A stretch of DNA of 64,000 bases from Qipengyuania profundimaris (GTDB lineage: Bacteria > Pseudomonadota > Alphaproteobacteria > Sphingomonadales > Sphingomonadaceae), in the NCBI RefSeq assembly GCF_030717945.1, contig NZ_JAVAIM010000001.1, positions 619,131 to 683,130 on the forward strand. Reading direction: 5' to 3'. The stretch's first letter is position 1, and every line of letters starts with the position of its first letter. The notes beneath the pieces were generated by a model. That model was not told the origin of the DNA. It searched no databases and saw nothing but the letters and a program-made list of their open reading frames with translations. The translations under genes and the position numbers were made by a program. Of the stretch, positions 16,744 to 24,585 are shown one piece after another.

Positions 16744-17257
16744 GGCTCTTCTACTAACTTTAGCGCTTTCCGGCTGCGGCATCGCCGAGCAACCAAAATG
16801 GGCGCGAACGGTGGCCGCGTATGAAGTGCCGCTTCCAACAGCGAAAGACAAAGCGCAATTCGTCCAGACTTTGGAGCAACATGCTGAGAGAAGCGGTTTT
16901 CACGTCGATGTCGCCACTCAGTCTGAATTGGAGACAATGTCAGAAGTATCGCCGATCACCTTCAGCGCTGCCGTTTGGCGCGGTGAGAACGACGATGAGC
17001 CTATCGCATCCGCGATGGACTTTTACGACCGGATCGGACGAGTGTGGCTCACGTTCTCGCTTGGACAGAATCCCGAGCGATCGAAAGACTTTCGAGAGAG
17101 TCTCGTGCCTCAATTGCAATTCCAGTGGCCTGAGACTCGGGAACTGCCGATTATGCCCAGCGGCGCTATTCCAGTGACCCAAGATTTGATTCGCAAAGAC
17201 GATCACTACATCGTCAACCCATCGGCAGCGGCTAAATACGCTGACGTCGAAGGGTAA
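16736..17257 (+). CDS. Predicted lipoprotein, function unknown
   Basis: 173 aa, starting MFRALLLTLALSGCGIAEQP, a lipobox-type signal (ALSGC). It overlaps the end of the symporter by 8 bases. The rest is a soluble domain with no recognisable motif. Its codon use and base composition are less GC-rich than those of both neighbours, consistent with a recently acquired or relaxed gene. Function unknown. Confidence 0.65.
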   Translation: MFRALLLTLALSGCGIAEQPKWARTVAAYEVPLPTAKDKAQFVQTLEQHAERSGFHVDVATQSELETMSEVSPITFSAAVWRGENDDEPIASAMDFYDRIGRVWLTFSLGQNPERSKDFRESLVPQLQFQWPETRELPIMPSGAIPVTQDLIRKDDHYIVNPSAAAKYADVEG

Positions 17258-17908
17258 TCACCGCCCCTTCGGCTTCTCCAGCACCTTCTTCCGGTAGCTG
17301 CACAGATCCGCCACCTTGCACCGCCAGCACTCCGGCGTGCGCGCCTTGCAGACGTAGCGGCCATGCAGGATCAGCCAGTGATGCGCGCCTAGCCGGAAGG
17401 GCTGGGGCACGCGCTTTTCGAGTTTCGCCTCCACCTGTTCGGGCGTCTTGCCCTTGGCGAGGCCGGTGCGATTTCCCACGCGCAGGATATGCGTGTCGAC
17501 CGCGAAGGTCTCCTGCCCGAACCAGCAGTTGAGCACGACATTGGCGGTCTTGCGGCCCACGCCGGGCAGCCGCACGAGGTCCTCGCGCGTGTCGGGCACC
17601 TCGCCGCCATATTCGTCGACCAGCAGCCGGCTGAGCGCGATCACATTCTTGGCCTTGGAATTGAACAGGCCGATGGTCTTGATGTGCTCTTTCAGCCCCT
17701 CCTCGCCTAGGGCCAGCATCTGCTGCGGCGTCTCGACCTCGCGAAACAGCGCGCGCGTGGCCTTGTTGACGCCCACGTCGGTCGCCTGCGCGGACAGCGC
17801 CACGGCCACCACCAACTGGTAGCAATTGCCGTACTCCAGTTCCGTCTCGGGCGAGGGATTGTCCTCGGCGAGGCGGCGGAAGAACTCGAAAATCTGGTCT
17901 TTGGTCAT
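17258..17908 (-). CDS. nth: Endonuclease III
   Basis: 216 aa from ATG 17908 (MTKDQIFEFFRRL); the frame remains open upstream through the neighbouring membrane protein gene, so the start is set by homology. Motifs: LSAQATDVGVNKAT, the helix-hairpin-helix LPGVGRKTANVVL with the catalytic Lys, AVDTHILRV with the catalytic Asp, and a C-terminal [4Fe-4S] loop with Cys spacing 6-2-5. It removes oxidised pyrimidines in base-excision repair. The start overlaps the preceding membrane protein gene by 4 bases. Confidence 0.95.
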   Translation of the reverse strand: MTKDQIFEFFRRLAEDNPSPETELEYGNCYQLVVAVALSAQATDVGVNKATRALFREVETPQQMLALGEEGLKEHIKTIGLFNSKAKNVIALSRLLVDEYGGEVPDTREDLVRLPGVGRKTANVVLNCWFGQETFAVDTHILRVGNRTGLAKGKTPEQVEAKLEKRVPQPFRLGAHHWLILHGRYVCKARTPECWRCKVADLCSYRKKVLEKPKGR

Positions 17909-18255
17909 CGCTTGCTGGCCGTGCGAATGAAGGGGAAAGCCGCGACGCTCCACAGCACGCCCCAGACGATCATTCGGCCGCCATGGGCCGCTTGCAGGTC
18001 CGGGTTCGACAGAAACGGCAGCGCCAGAGCGACCAGCACCGCGAGCATCACTGCGAAGCCGATCAGCCCGAATTGCCACGGGGCGGGGGTCTGGACGAGC
18101 GACGCATAGCCTGCGGGCAGCCCGATCATCGATGCTAGCCCCGCCCACAGCGGCCAGGAATATGCCACGCCAGCCTCCGGTATGCTCATCACGTAACCGA
18201 TCGCGCTGAACAGGATGGCCAGCGCAAGACCACAGCCGATGGCGAAACCCTTCAA
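17905..18255 (-). CDS. Small integral membrane protein, function unknown
   Basis: 116 aa with about four hydrophobic segments (AIGCGLALAILFSAIGYVM; YSWPLWAGLASMIGL; FGLIGFAVMLAVLVALALPF; MIVWGVLWSVAAFPF). No known domain. It lies between dapB and nth, overlapping each by 4 bases (ATGA-type), so the three are almost certainly one operon. The position does not reveal a function. Confidence 0.75.
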   Translation of the reverse strand: MKGFAIGCGLALAILFSAIGYVMSIPEAGVAYSWPLWAGLASMIGLPAGYASLVQTPAPWQFGLIGFAVMLAVLVALALPFLSNPDLQAAHGGRMIVWGVLWSVAAFPFIRTASKR

Positions 18256-18980
18256 AGCCCCAGCACCTGCTCCATCGTATAGCGGCCGGGTTCGCGGCCC
18301 TTCAGCCAGTCGGCAGCCTTGATCGCGCCGCGCGCGAAGATCTCGCGGTTCTCGGCGCTGTGGGAGAGAGTGATGCGCTCCTGTTCGCCCGCCAGGATCA
18401 CGCTGTGTTCGCCCGCCACCGTCCCGCCACGCAGGGCCGCAAAGCCGATTGCCCCGCGCTCGCGCGCGCCGGTCTGCCCGTCGCGACCGCTCTCGCGGTT
18501 GGCGGCAAGATCGATCCCGCGCCCCTGCGCCGCAGCCTCGCCCAGCAGGATGGCAGTGCCGCTGGGTGCATCGACCTTGCGGCGATGGTGCATCTCGACG
18601 ATCTCGATATCCCAGTCCGGCCCGAGACGCGCGGCGGCCTCCTGCACAAGATGTGCGAGCAGGGTCACGCCGAGCGAGGTATTGCCTGTCTGCAGGACCG
18701 GCACAGCCCGCGCGGCATGGTCGATCGCTTCGTGGTGACCCGGCTCCAGCCCGGTGGTCCCGATGACGATCGGCACGCCTGCGCCGATCGCGGCATGGAG
18801 GTTCGCCTGCAGCGCCGCCGGGGCGGAAAAATCGACCAGCACGTCGCTTACATCGGCCAGATCGCCCACGTCGTCGCCCTTGTCGACGCCGCCGGCATAG
18901 TCGTGGCCAGAGGCCTCGATAACCCGCCGCAGCGCTTCGCCCATGGCGCCCTTGCTGCCGATTACGCCGATATTCGCCAT
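18252..18980 (-). CDS. dapB: 4-hydroxy-tetrahydrodipicolinate reductase
   Basis: 242 aa. N-terminal nucleotide-binding motif GVIGSKGAMGEALRR; the signature EMHHRRKVDAPSGTAILLGE contains the catalytic His-His and Lys of DapB; GTTGLEP and TGNTSLGVTLL are also conserved. It reduces 4-hydroxy-tetrahydrodipicolinate with NAD(P)H in the DAP/lysine pathway. It is the first gene of a dapB-membrane protein-nth operon. Confidence 0.95.
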   Translation of the reverse strand: MANIGVIGSKGAMGEALRRVIEASGHDYAGGVDKGDDVGDLADVSDVLVDFSAPAALQANLHAAIGAGVPIVIGTTGLEPGHHEAIDHAARAVPVLQTGNTSLGVTLLAHLVQEAAARLGPDWDIEIVEMHHRRKVDAPSGTAILLGEAAAQGRGIDLAANRESGRDGQTGARERGAIGFAALRGGTVAGEHSVILAGEQERITLSHSAENREIFARGAIKAADWLKGREPGRYTMEQVLGL

Positions 18981-19000
18981 TCGTCCTTGTCGCCCTACCG

Positions 19001-19049
19001 CTTCGCTACTTGAGGGCGGTTGATCCCCTCACTGCCTTCGCTACTTGAG
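19001..19049. repeat. 14-bp direct repeat between dapB and the sirtuin gene
   Basis: cttcgctacttgag occurs at 19001-19014 and again at 19036-19049, 35 bases apart, within the divergent promoter region. The first copy sits inside a hairpin of cgccct (18991-18996) and agggcg (19013-19018). The second ends just before the sirtuin ATG and supplies part of its ribosome site (gagagga). Paired regulator sites or a small duplication are both possible. Confidence 0.6.
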
Positions 19050-19053
19050 AGGA

Positions 19054-19755
19054 ATGGCGGAAATACGCAACATCGTGATCCTGACCGGTGCGGGGATATC
19101 GGCCGAGAGCGGGATCGACACCTTCCGCGCCGAGGGCGGACTATGGGAGCAGCACAAGGTCGAGGACGTCGCCACGCCGGAAGGCTTCGCGCGCGATCCC
19201 GATCTGGTGCTGCGCTTTTACGACATGCGGCGCGAGGCGATCCAGACGAAGCATCCCAATCCCGCGCATGACGCTCTGGCCCGGCTGGACCAGCATTGGA
19301 AAGGCAACCTGCTGATCGTCACGCAGAATGTCGACGATTTGCATGAGCGAGCAGGCGCCAAGCGGGTCCTTCACATGCATGGCACCCATCTCAACGCGTG
19401 GTGTACCGCCTGCGATGCGAAGAACCCGTGGACCGGCACGCTAGCGGATCGCCCACCGTGTCCCGCCTGCGGGACGAACGCGCTGCGACCCGATGTCGTC
19501 TGGTTCGGCGAGATGCCGTACGAGATGGAACGCATCTATGCTGCGCTTCGCACGGCGGACCTGTTCGTCAGCATCGGCACCTCCGGCGCGGTCTATCCCG
19601 CCGCCGGTTTCGTGCGCGATGCGCGTAGCCTTGGGGCGCGCACGCTGGAGCTCAATCTCGAGCGCAGTCAGGGCTCGGGCTGGTTCGACGAAAGCAGGCA
19701 GGGCAGGGCCAGCGAACTGGTGCCCGAGTGGGTCGATACGCTGCTTCATAAGTGA
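19054..19755 (+). CDS. NAD-dependent protein deacylase (sirtuin)
   Basis: 233 aa from ATG 19054 (MAEIRNIVILTGAGISAESG). NAD-binding motifs GAGISAESGIDTFR and TQNVDDLHERAG, the catalytic His in HMHGTHL, and a four-cysteine zinc site (CTACDAK and CPACGTN). A YxxR pair is present in RFYDMRRE, the feature that lets class III sirtuins such as CobB and SIRT5 accept succinyl- or malonyl-lysine. It removes acyl groups from lysines, giving nicotinamide and O-acyl-ADP-ribose. Confidence 0.92.
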   Translation: MAEIRNIVILTGAGISAESGIDTFRAEGGLWEQHKVEDVATPEGFARDPDLVLRFYDMRREAIQTKHPNPAHDALARLDQHWKGNLLIVTQNVDDLHERAGAKRVLHMHGTHLNAWCTACDAKNPWTGTLADRPPCPACGTNALRPDVVWFGEMPYEMERIYAALRTADLFVSIGTSGAVYPAAGFVRDARSLGARTLELNLERSQGSGWFDESRQGRASELVPEWVDTLLHK

Positions 19756-19796
19756 GGCCTGTCGGAACGCCCGAAAGGTTCCCGCATTCGGACCAC

Positions 19797-20327
19797 ATGA
19801 AGCAGATTGCTAGCGCTACCGCACTCGCCCTGATCCTCGCCGCCTGTTCCGATCAGGAGCCTGCCGCCGAGCCCGAGGCCGATATCGCCACCGCAACGCC
19901 GACCGCCTCGGACGATGACAGCGCAGTGGAGGATATATCCGCCGGGGATGCGGACGCTGCCATGGATGCAATGGAGCGTGACGATGCCACCGATGGCTCT
20001 ACGGCAAACGCCAGCGCGCGCAGCGAAGTGCAATCGATCCCGGCAGCTTTCCGCGGGACATGGGCGACCTCTCCCGAAAACTGCTCGGCGCGCAGCTTCT
20101 ACCGCGTCACGGTGAAGGACGACCGCGTGAATTTCTTCGAGGACGGCGGCTTTGCCAGCGACATTCGCGTGAACGGCAGTGCGCTCGCCGTGACCTACCC
20201 CTTCGAGAATCCTGAGGGCGAAACCGAGAACCGCGTGGTCTATTTCGCTCGTGAGACGGAGGACCGGATCCGCATCCGCCAGGGCGGCGGGGAAAGCCAG
20301 ACTTACGTCGCCTGCCCCGATCAGTAG
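19797..20327 (+). CDS. Predicted lipoprotein, function unknown
   Basis: 176 aa from ATG 19797. Lipobox signal: ALALILAACSDQ. After the lipidated Cys comes a long acidic Asp/Ala/Glu/Thr-rich linker (about residues 20-75), then a compact domain with IPAAFRGTWATSPENCSARS and a closing Cys (YVACPDQ) that could form a disulfide. It likely sits in the outer membrane facing the periplasm. No function can be named. Confidence 0.75.
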   Translation: MKQIASATALALILAACSDQEPAAEPEADIATATPTASDDDSAVEDISAGDADAAMDAMERDDATDGSTANASARSEVQSIPAAFRGTWATSPENCSARSFYRVTVKDDRVNFFEDGGFASDIRVNGSALAVTYPFENPEGETENRVVYFARETEDRIRIRQGGGESQTYVACPDQ

Positions 20328-20386
20328 GGCCGGCGGGCGCTCGATCATTTGCCTGTAGTGCTTACCGCAATTCTGCTGCCTGGGTT

Positions 20387-21151
20387 TCAGGAGCACCCCT
20401 TGCAGGCGGGATCCTTTGCAATCGCGAAGCTGCGCATGTCGGGCTTGAGTCCGTCGAGCAGGTAGACCCGCCCCCAGTCGATATCCGGCATGTTGCCTGA
20501 CGGCCCCAGCAACGCTCGCACTGCCTGCAGCGCGGCGAAGGTCGCCGCCCAGCCGGCCATCGCGCCCAGCATTCCCTCCTCGGCGCAGGTGTCGCAGTCT
20601 TCGGCATCGAAAGCGTCGCCGACGAAACAGCGGTAACAGGCTGCGTTCGGCAGGTGCCCCGCGAATGCACCGACCTGGCCCTGGAAGCGGCCGACGGCGG
20701 CCGACAGAAGCGGCACGCGCTCGGCCACGCAGGCGTCGGAAATCGCCAGCCGGGTCGCGAAATTGTCCGTCCCGTCGAGCACCAGATCGGCTCCGACGAC
20801 GAGGCGATGCGCGTTTTCGGTGGTAATGCGCCGGTCGCTGATCGTGACGTCGAGCACGGGGTCGAACGTACTCACCCAGCGCTTGGCGATCACCGCCTTG
20901 CCGTGGCCGATGTCGCGCGTGTTGAACAGCGTCTGGCGCTGCAGGTTGCTCTCCTCGACCTTGTCGTCGTCGACTAGTGTTAACCGGCCAATCCCTGCCG
21001 CGGCGAGATATTGCAGCGCCGGCGAGCCAATCCCGCCGAGGCCGACGAGCACGAGGTGCTTGCCAGCCAGCGCCACCTGCCCCGCGCCGCCGATCTCGGG
21101 CAGCACGATATGGCGGGCGAAGCGGTCGAGACGATCGTCGGACAGGCTCAT
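20387..21151 (-). CDS. MoeB/ThiF-family adenylyltransferase (E1-like)
   Basis: 254 aa from ATG 21151 (MSLSDDRLDRFARHIVLPEI). ATP-binding Rossmann motif VLVGLGGIGSPALQYLAAAG, DDDKVEESNLQRQ with the conserved Arg, DGTDNFATR, and two Cys pairs (ACYRC and ACKGC) forming the structural zinc site. It adenylates the C-terminal glycine of a ubiquitin-like sulfur carrier (MoaD or ThiS). I cannot tell which, as neither partner gene is nearby. It overlaps the DUF983 gene by 4 bases. Confidence 0.9.
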   Translation of the reverse strand: MSLSDDRLDRFARHIVLPEIGGAGQVALAGKHLVLVGLGGIGSPALQYLAAAGIGRLTLVDDDKVEESNLQRQTLFNTRDIGHGKAVIAKRWVSTFDPVLDVTISDRRITTENAHRLVVGADLVLDGTDNFATRLAISDACVAERVPLLSAAVGRFQGQVGAFAGHLPNAACYRCFVGDAFDAEDCDTCAEEGMLGAMAGWAATFAALQAVRALLGPSGNMPDIDWGRVYLLDGLKPDMRSFAIAKDPACKGCS

Positions 21152-21570
21152 CCCGCAGCGTCCTCGTCGGCTTCGGTTAGGCGCTCCTTGCGAAAGCCGT
21201 GCATCCCGTTCCACCATTGCATTCCGATCACCGCGCCTTTCGACGGCTGGAGCAGCGCGACCAGCATTACGACGGCGAGTGGGATGATGATTGCGACGAT
21301 CGCCATTGCGCCCAAGGCCAGTTCGGCGACGAGGAAAATCAGTACCGGGGCGAGCAGGTGGCCGGTCACGAAAAGGGCGATATAGGCCGGGAAATCGTCA
21401 GCTCGCTGGCCCGAGATGTCGAGCCCGCACTGCGCGCAATCATCGACCGGCTTGAGCCATTTCCGGAACAGCGCGCCCTCACCACAGCGCGGGCAACGGC
21501 AGCGCGCCCCGCGCCAGAGCGTTTCGGCGAAAGAGGAAGGCAGGGCGTAGCGCGAGGGATCGGAGGCCAT
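21148..21570 (-). CDS. DUF983 membrane protein
   Basis: 140 aa from ATG 21570 (MASDPSRYALPSSFAETLWR). An N-terminal zinc-ribbon-like stretch (RCPRCGEGALFRKWLKPVDD then CAQCGLD) is followed by two hydrophobic segments (YIALFVTGHLLAPVLIFLV; AIVAIIIPLAVVMLVALL). This layout is that of DUF983 proteins, found widely in alphaproteobacteria, with no established function. It is coupled to the downstream MoeB-like gene by a 4-base overlap. Confidence 0.85.
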   Translation of the reverse strand: MASDPSRYALPSSFAETLWRGARCRCPRCGEGALFRKWLKPVDDCAQCGLDISGQRADDFPAYIALFVTGHLLAPVLIFLVAELALGAMAIVAIIIPLAVVMLVALLQPSKGAVIGMQWWNGMHGFRKERLTEADEDAAG

Positions 21571-21666
21571 GCGCGCCCTTTGGCCGCTCGCACGCGCGCT
21601 GTCGACAACCCTGTGCACAGGGCTGTCGATCAGGCTTGAATCAGCGGTGGGTGTGCAGTGGAGCGA

Positions 21667-23079
21667 TCAGCTCTCCAACTGACGCAGCAGACTGCGCACA
21701 TCGCCGTCCATATCCGCATCGCGTTGGCGAAGGTCCTCGATCAGGCGCACGGCGTGGATCACCGTCGAATGGTCGCGCCCGCCGAACTTGCGCCCGATCT
21801 CCGGATAGCTGCGCGGAGTGAGCACCTTGGAAAGATACATTGCCACCTGCCGAGGGCGAACCACGGCACGCGCGCGGCGCTTGCTGCTCATTTCGGAGCG
21901 GTCGATCCGATAGAACTGGCAGACCGTACGCTGGATTTCGTCGATCGTGATCCGGCGGCGGTTGGCCGAGAGGATGTCGGTAAGCTGTTCCTCGGCCAGC
22001 TGGAGCGAGACTTCCTGCCCGGTCAGCTGGGCATAGGCGATCAGCTTGTTGAGGCCGCCGACCAGCTCGCGCACATTGCGCGTGATCGTGCGGGCGAGGA
22101 AGTCCAGCACGTCTTCGGGCACCTGCAGAGGCGCGAATTTGGTGAGCTTGGAATGCAGGATCTTCTTGCGCAGCTCGATATCGGCTGCCTGGATATCGGC
22201 GACGAGACCCATCGATAGGCGCGAGAGCAGGCGCGGCTCCACCCCGTCGAGCGCCTGCGGTGCGCGGTCGGCGGCAAAGACCAGCCGCTTGCCCTCGGCC
22301 AGCAGCGCATCGATCGTGTAAAGCAGCTCTTCCTGCGCCGAGGCCTTGCCGATGATGAATTGGATGTCGTCCACCAGCAGCAGGTCGAAGCTGCGCAGGC
22401 GGGCCTTGAACTCCAGCATCTGGTTGGCTTTCAATGCCTGGACGAACTCGACCATAAAGCGCTCGGCGCTGCAGTAGAAGATGCGGCTGCGCGGATGGGC
22501 CTGCAGGAAAGTGTGGCCGATGGCGTGCAGCAAGTGCGTCTTGCCCTGGCCGGTCGCGCCCTTGAGGTAGAGCGGGCTGAACTGCGGCTTTTCCGTCGCG
22601 CTCATGCGCTGGGCGGCGTTGAAGGCGAGGATATTGGCTTCACCGGTGATGAAGGCGGCGAAGGTCAGCGAGGGGTCGAGGCCGACGCTGGAGGTGAAAC
22701 CGCGGTCGCCCAGCGTGTCGGCGCTGATCGCCATCATCGAGCTGTCGGCACCGTCATTGGCCGGGCGGCGACCGTCGGAGTGCAGGCGCAGGTCGGCGAC
22801 CTGGCGGCGGCCGGGGTGGACCTGAATATTCACGTGGCGCACTTCGCTGCACGCGATTTTCCAGGCGAGGCTCAGTCGGTCGGCGAAGCGGTCCTTGACC
22901 CAATTGGCGCTGAATTCGGTCGGCAGGAAGAGATCCAGCGTGCCGGTTTCCTTGTCGATCCCGCCGACCTGGATCGGTTTGATCCACTGGCTGTGAAGCT
23001 GATGCCCGAGATCTTTGCGCAGGCCCTGGCTGATGTCCGACCAGTCGGCCGCCAGGTTTACAGCTTCGCTATCTTCCAT
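21667..23079 (-). CDS. dnaA: Chromosomal replication initiator DnaA
   Basis: 470 aa from ATG 23079, which has AGGACGA 5-6 bases upstream; in-frame ATG 23133 and further codons are possible but less well placed. Domain I at the N-terminus, then the AAA+ domain with Walker A GATGQGKTHLLHA, Walker B LLVDDIQFI, and the C-terminal DNA-binding domain with the signature GRKFGGRDHSTVIHAV. It opens the origin and regulates transcription. The sequence just upstream carries five GANTC sites. rpsT lies upstream in the same orientation, a common alphaproteobacterial arrangement. Confidence 0.96.
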   Translation of the reverse strand: MEDSEAVNLAADWSDISQGLRKDLGHQLHSQWIKPIQVGGIDKETGTLDLFLPTEFSANWVKDRFADRLSLAWKIACSEVRHVNIQVHPGRRQVADLRLHSDGRRPANDGADSSMMAISADTLGDRGFTSSVGLDPSLTFAAFITGEANILAFNAAQRMSATEKPQFSPLYLKGATGQGKTHLLHAIGHTFLQAHPRSRIFYCSAERFMVEFVQALKANQMLEFKARLRSFDLLLVDDIQFIIGKASAQEELLYTIDALLAEGKRLVFAADRAPQALDGVEPRLLSRLSMGLVADIQAADIELRKKILHSKLTKFAPLQVPEDVLDFLARTITRNVRELVGGLNKLIAYAQLTGQEVSLQLAEEQLTDILSANRRRITIDEIQRTVCQFYRIDRSEMSSKRRARAVVRPRQVAMYLSKVLTPRSYPEIGRKFGGRDHSTVIHAVRLIEDLRQRDADMDGDVRSLLRQLES

Positions 23080-23587
23080 GAAATCGTCCTGATTTTTTTG
23101 TTTTGCTTTTGTCGCGTCGGCACCCTTGCCCATAGTCACAAACTTCCCCCAAGCGCAGAAGCGCATCGGCTTCCGCGATCCTACAGTTCCCGTCGCGTGA
23201 AAGGGAGCGGACAAAGCTTCGCCCCACCCCGGAATCGGTGTCTCCGGAGGTTCCCCTCTTGCAGTTCGTATGTGAGGCGCGGGCTGTCCCGTCCCGTGCC
23301 GGTGAAGATGTTTTAGGCAGGGGGGCGAATGAGTCGCAAGGGGGATAACTGCAATAAATCGGAAATAATCTTGTTGACTCGCCCCTAGCCCGCAGACTGC
23401 CGTTCAAGACCCTGATTTACCGTCATTTGGCCTCATAGTAGCGAGCGAATCGCGGGAATCTCTAGCCTTGCGTGACGGGCCGATTGCGGTGCTGCAACGC
23501 AACGTGACCGGGATGCAACAAGGGGTCCGCGCGCGATGCGGCGGACCCCTCTCAAATTGCTACTGGGCAGGCCCGAAGGCCGGCGAA
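23080..23587. promoter_or_regulatory. dnaA upstream region with a cluster of GANTC sites
   Basis: A 508-base gene-free stretch. Five GANTC motifs (CcrM methylation target) lie at 23232-23236, 23331-23335, 23376-23380, 23447-23451 and 23456-23460, with another at 23585 at the rpsT end. In Caulobacter, GANTC methylation is known to tune dnaA transcription. One weak DnaA-box-like 9-mer is at 23340-23348 on the minus strand (TTATCCCCC). I do not see the multiple DnaA boxes expected of a replication origin. Confidence 0.6.
23521..23550 (-). terminator. Hairpin downstream of rpsT
   Basis: aggggtccgc (23521-23530) and gcggacccct (23541-23550) are perfect complements with a 10-base loop, 38 bases past the rpsT stop on the minus strand. 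Only a weak T-rich tail follows. It would separate rpsT from dnaA transcription. Confidence 0.65.
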
Positions 23588-23848
23588 TCAGAGCGCGGCG
23601 ACACGCTTGCTGAGACGGCTCATCTTTCGAGCGGCCGTGTTCTTGTGCATCACGCCGCGAGCGACGCCGCGTGCGAGTTCGGGCTGCATGGTCTTGAGCG
23701 CATCCTGCGCCGCCGACTTGTCGCCGCCTTCGATCGCCACTTCGACCTTCTTCACATAATTGCGAATGCGGCTCATGCGGGCGCCGTTGATTTCGGCACG
23801 GCGTTCGTTGCGGCGGATGCGCTTCTTGGCTTGCGGCGTATTGGCCAT
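23588..23848 (-). CDS. rpsT: 30S ribosomal protein S20
   Basis: 86 aa from ATG 23848 ([20 protein letters not shown]). Basic, fully helical, with [11 protein letters not shown] and [20 protein letters not shown] near the end, the standard S20 pattern. It binds 16S rRNA in the small subunit. The frame is open further upstream, but the MANT start is conserved in the family. It is followed by a hairpin terminator and then dnaA. Confidence 0.96.
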   Translation of the reverse strand: MANTPQAKKRIRRNERRAEINGARMSRIRNYVKKVEVAIEGGDKSAAQDALKTMQPELARGVARGVMHKNTAARKMSRLSKRVAAL

Positions 23849-24067
23849 ATCTGTCCTCGTCAGGCCGCGCCGGATGTCAGCGCGGCGGAAAATCTCGTCT
23901 GGGCGTTTCGAAAAGGCAGCCCATGGGCCGCCGGAAAGCGGCGCACTTAGCTCCACTCCCCCGAATCGTCAAGCAATTGCTTGGTACATGGCAAGGAGCA
24001 TCGGAACGCTGTTTTGCCCTGTCTGTTTGCCTAGATAAGAACGATCGAAGAGAAGGAAAGACCGGAA

Positions 24068-24499
24068 GTGACAGAAAAGACGAACCGCAGCGACGCCGAA
24101 TGGCGCGAAAAGCTGACGCCCGAGCAATATCACGTGCTGCGCGAAGCGGGCACCGAACGCGCCTTCACCGGAAAATACGACAAGCATTACGACGAAGGCG
24201 AGTATTACTGCGCCGCCTGCGGGCAGAAGCTGTTCGAGAGCGACGATAAATACAACAGCGGCTGCGGCTGGCCGGCCTTCGTCGCGCCGGCGGAAGGCGA
24301 GGCGGTGGACGAGCATCGCGACACCAGCCACGGCATGATCCGCACCGAGGTCACCTGTTCCAATTGCGACAGTCATCTCGGCCATGTTTTCCCCGACGGT
24401 CCGCGCGATCGTGGCGGCATGCGGTATTGCATCAACAGTGCCGCGCTGACCTTCGAGCCGGAAGACGGTGAAGGCGCTGCCTCGGACTCGCAGGAATAG
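24068..24499 (+). CDS. msrB: Peptide-methionine (R)-S-oxide reductase
   Basis: 143 aa from GTG 24068, preceded by a purine-rich stretch (agaaggaaagaccgg). Zinc-binding CxxC pairs (CAACG and CSNCD), SGCGWPAFVAP, and the catalytic Cys in MRYCINSAAL. It reduces the R epimer of methionine sulfoxide in proteins. msrA for the S epimer is in the same window (38635-39177). It diverges from rpsT. Confidence 0.95.
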   Translation: MTEKTNRSDAEWREKLTPEQYHVLREAGTERAFTGKYDKHYDEGEYYCAACGQKLFESDDKYNSGCGWPAFVAPAEGEAVDEHRDTSHGMIRTEVTCSNCDSHLGHVFPDGPRDRGGMRYCINSAALTFEPEDGEGAASDSQE

Positions 24500-24585
24500 C
24501 CCACCGTTCAGCGGGGGTTATCCCTCGCCATGCTTGATTGTGGCCGATATAGGGCGGCAAGCAGACAAGGGATGTCCCGCAAAGT

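Noticed and set aside
15433-16851. Long antisense frame over the symporter gene
   Set aside because: Composition is His/Arg/Asp-rich as expected from the reverse of a GC-rich gene, and the opposite strand has clear DAACS motifs.
23080-23587. Replication origin beside dnaA
   Set aside because: Only one weak DnaA-box-like site is seen, and alphaproteobacterial origins are usually not next to dnaA.
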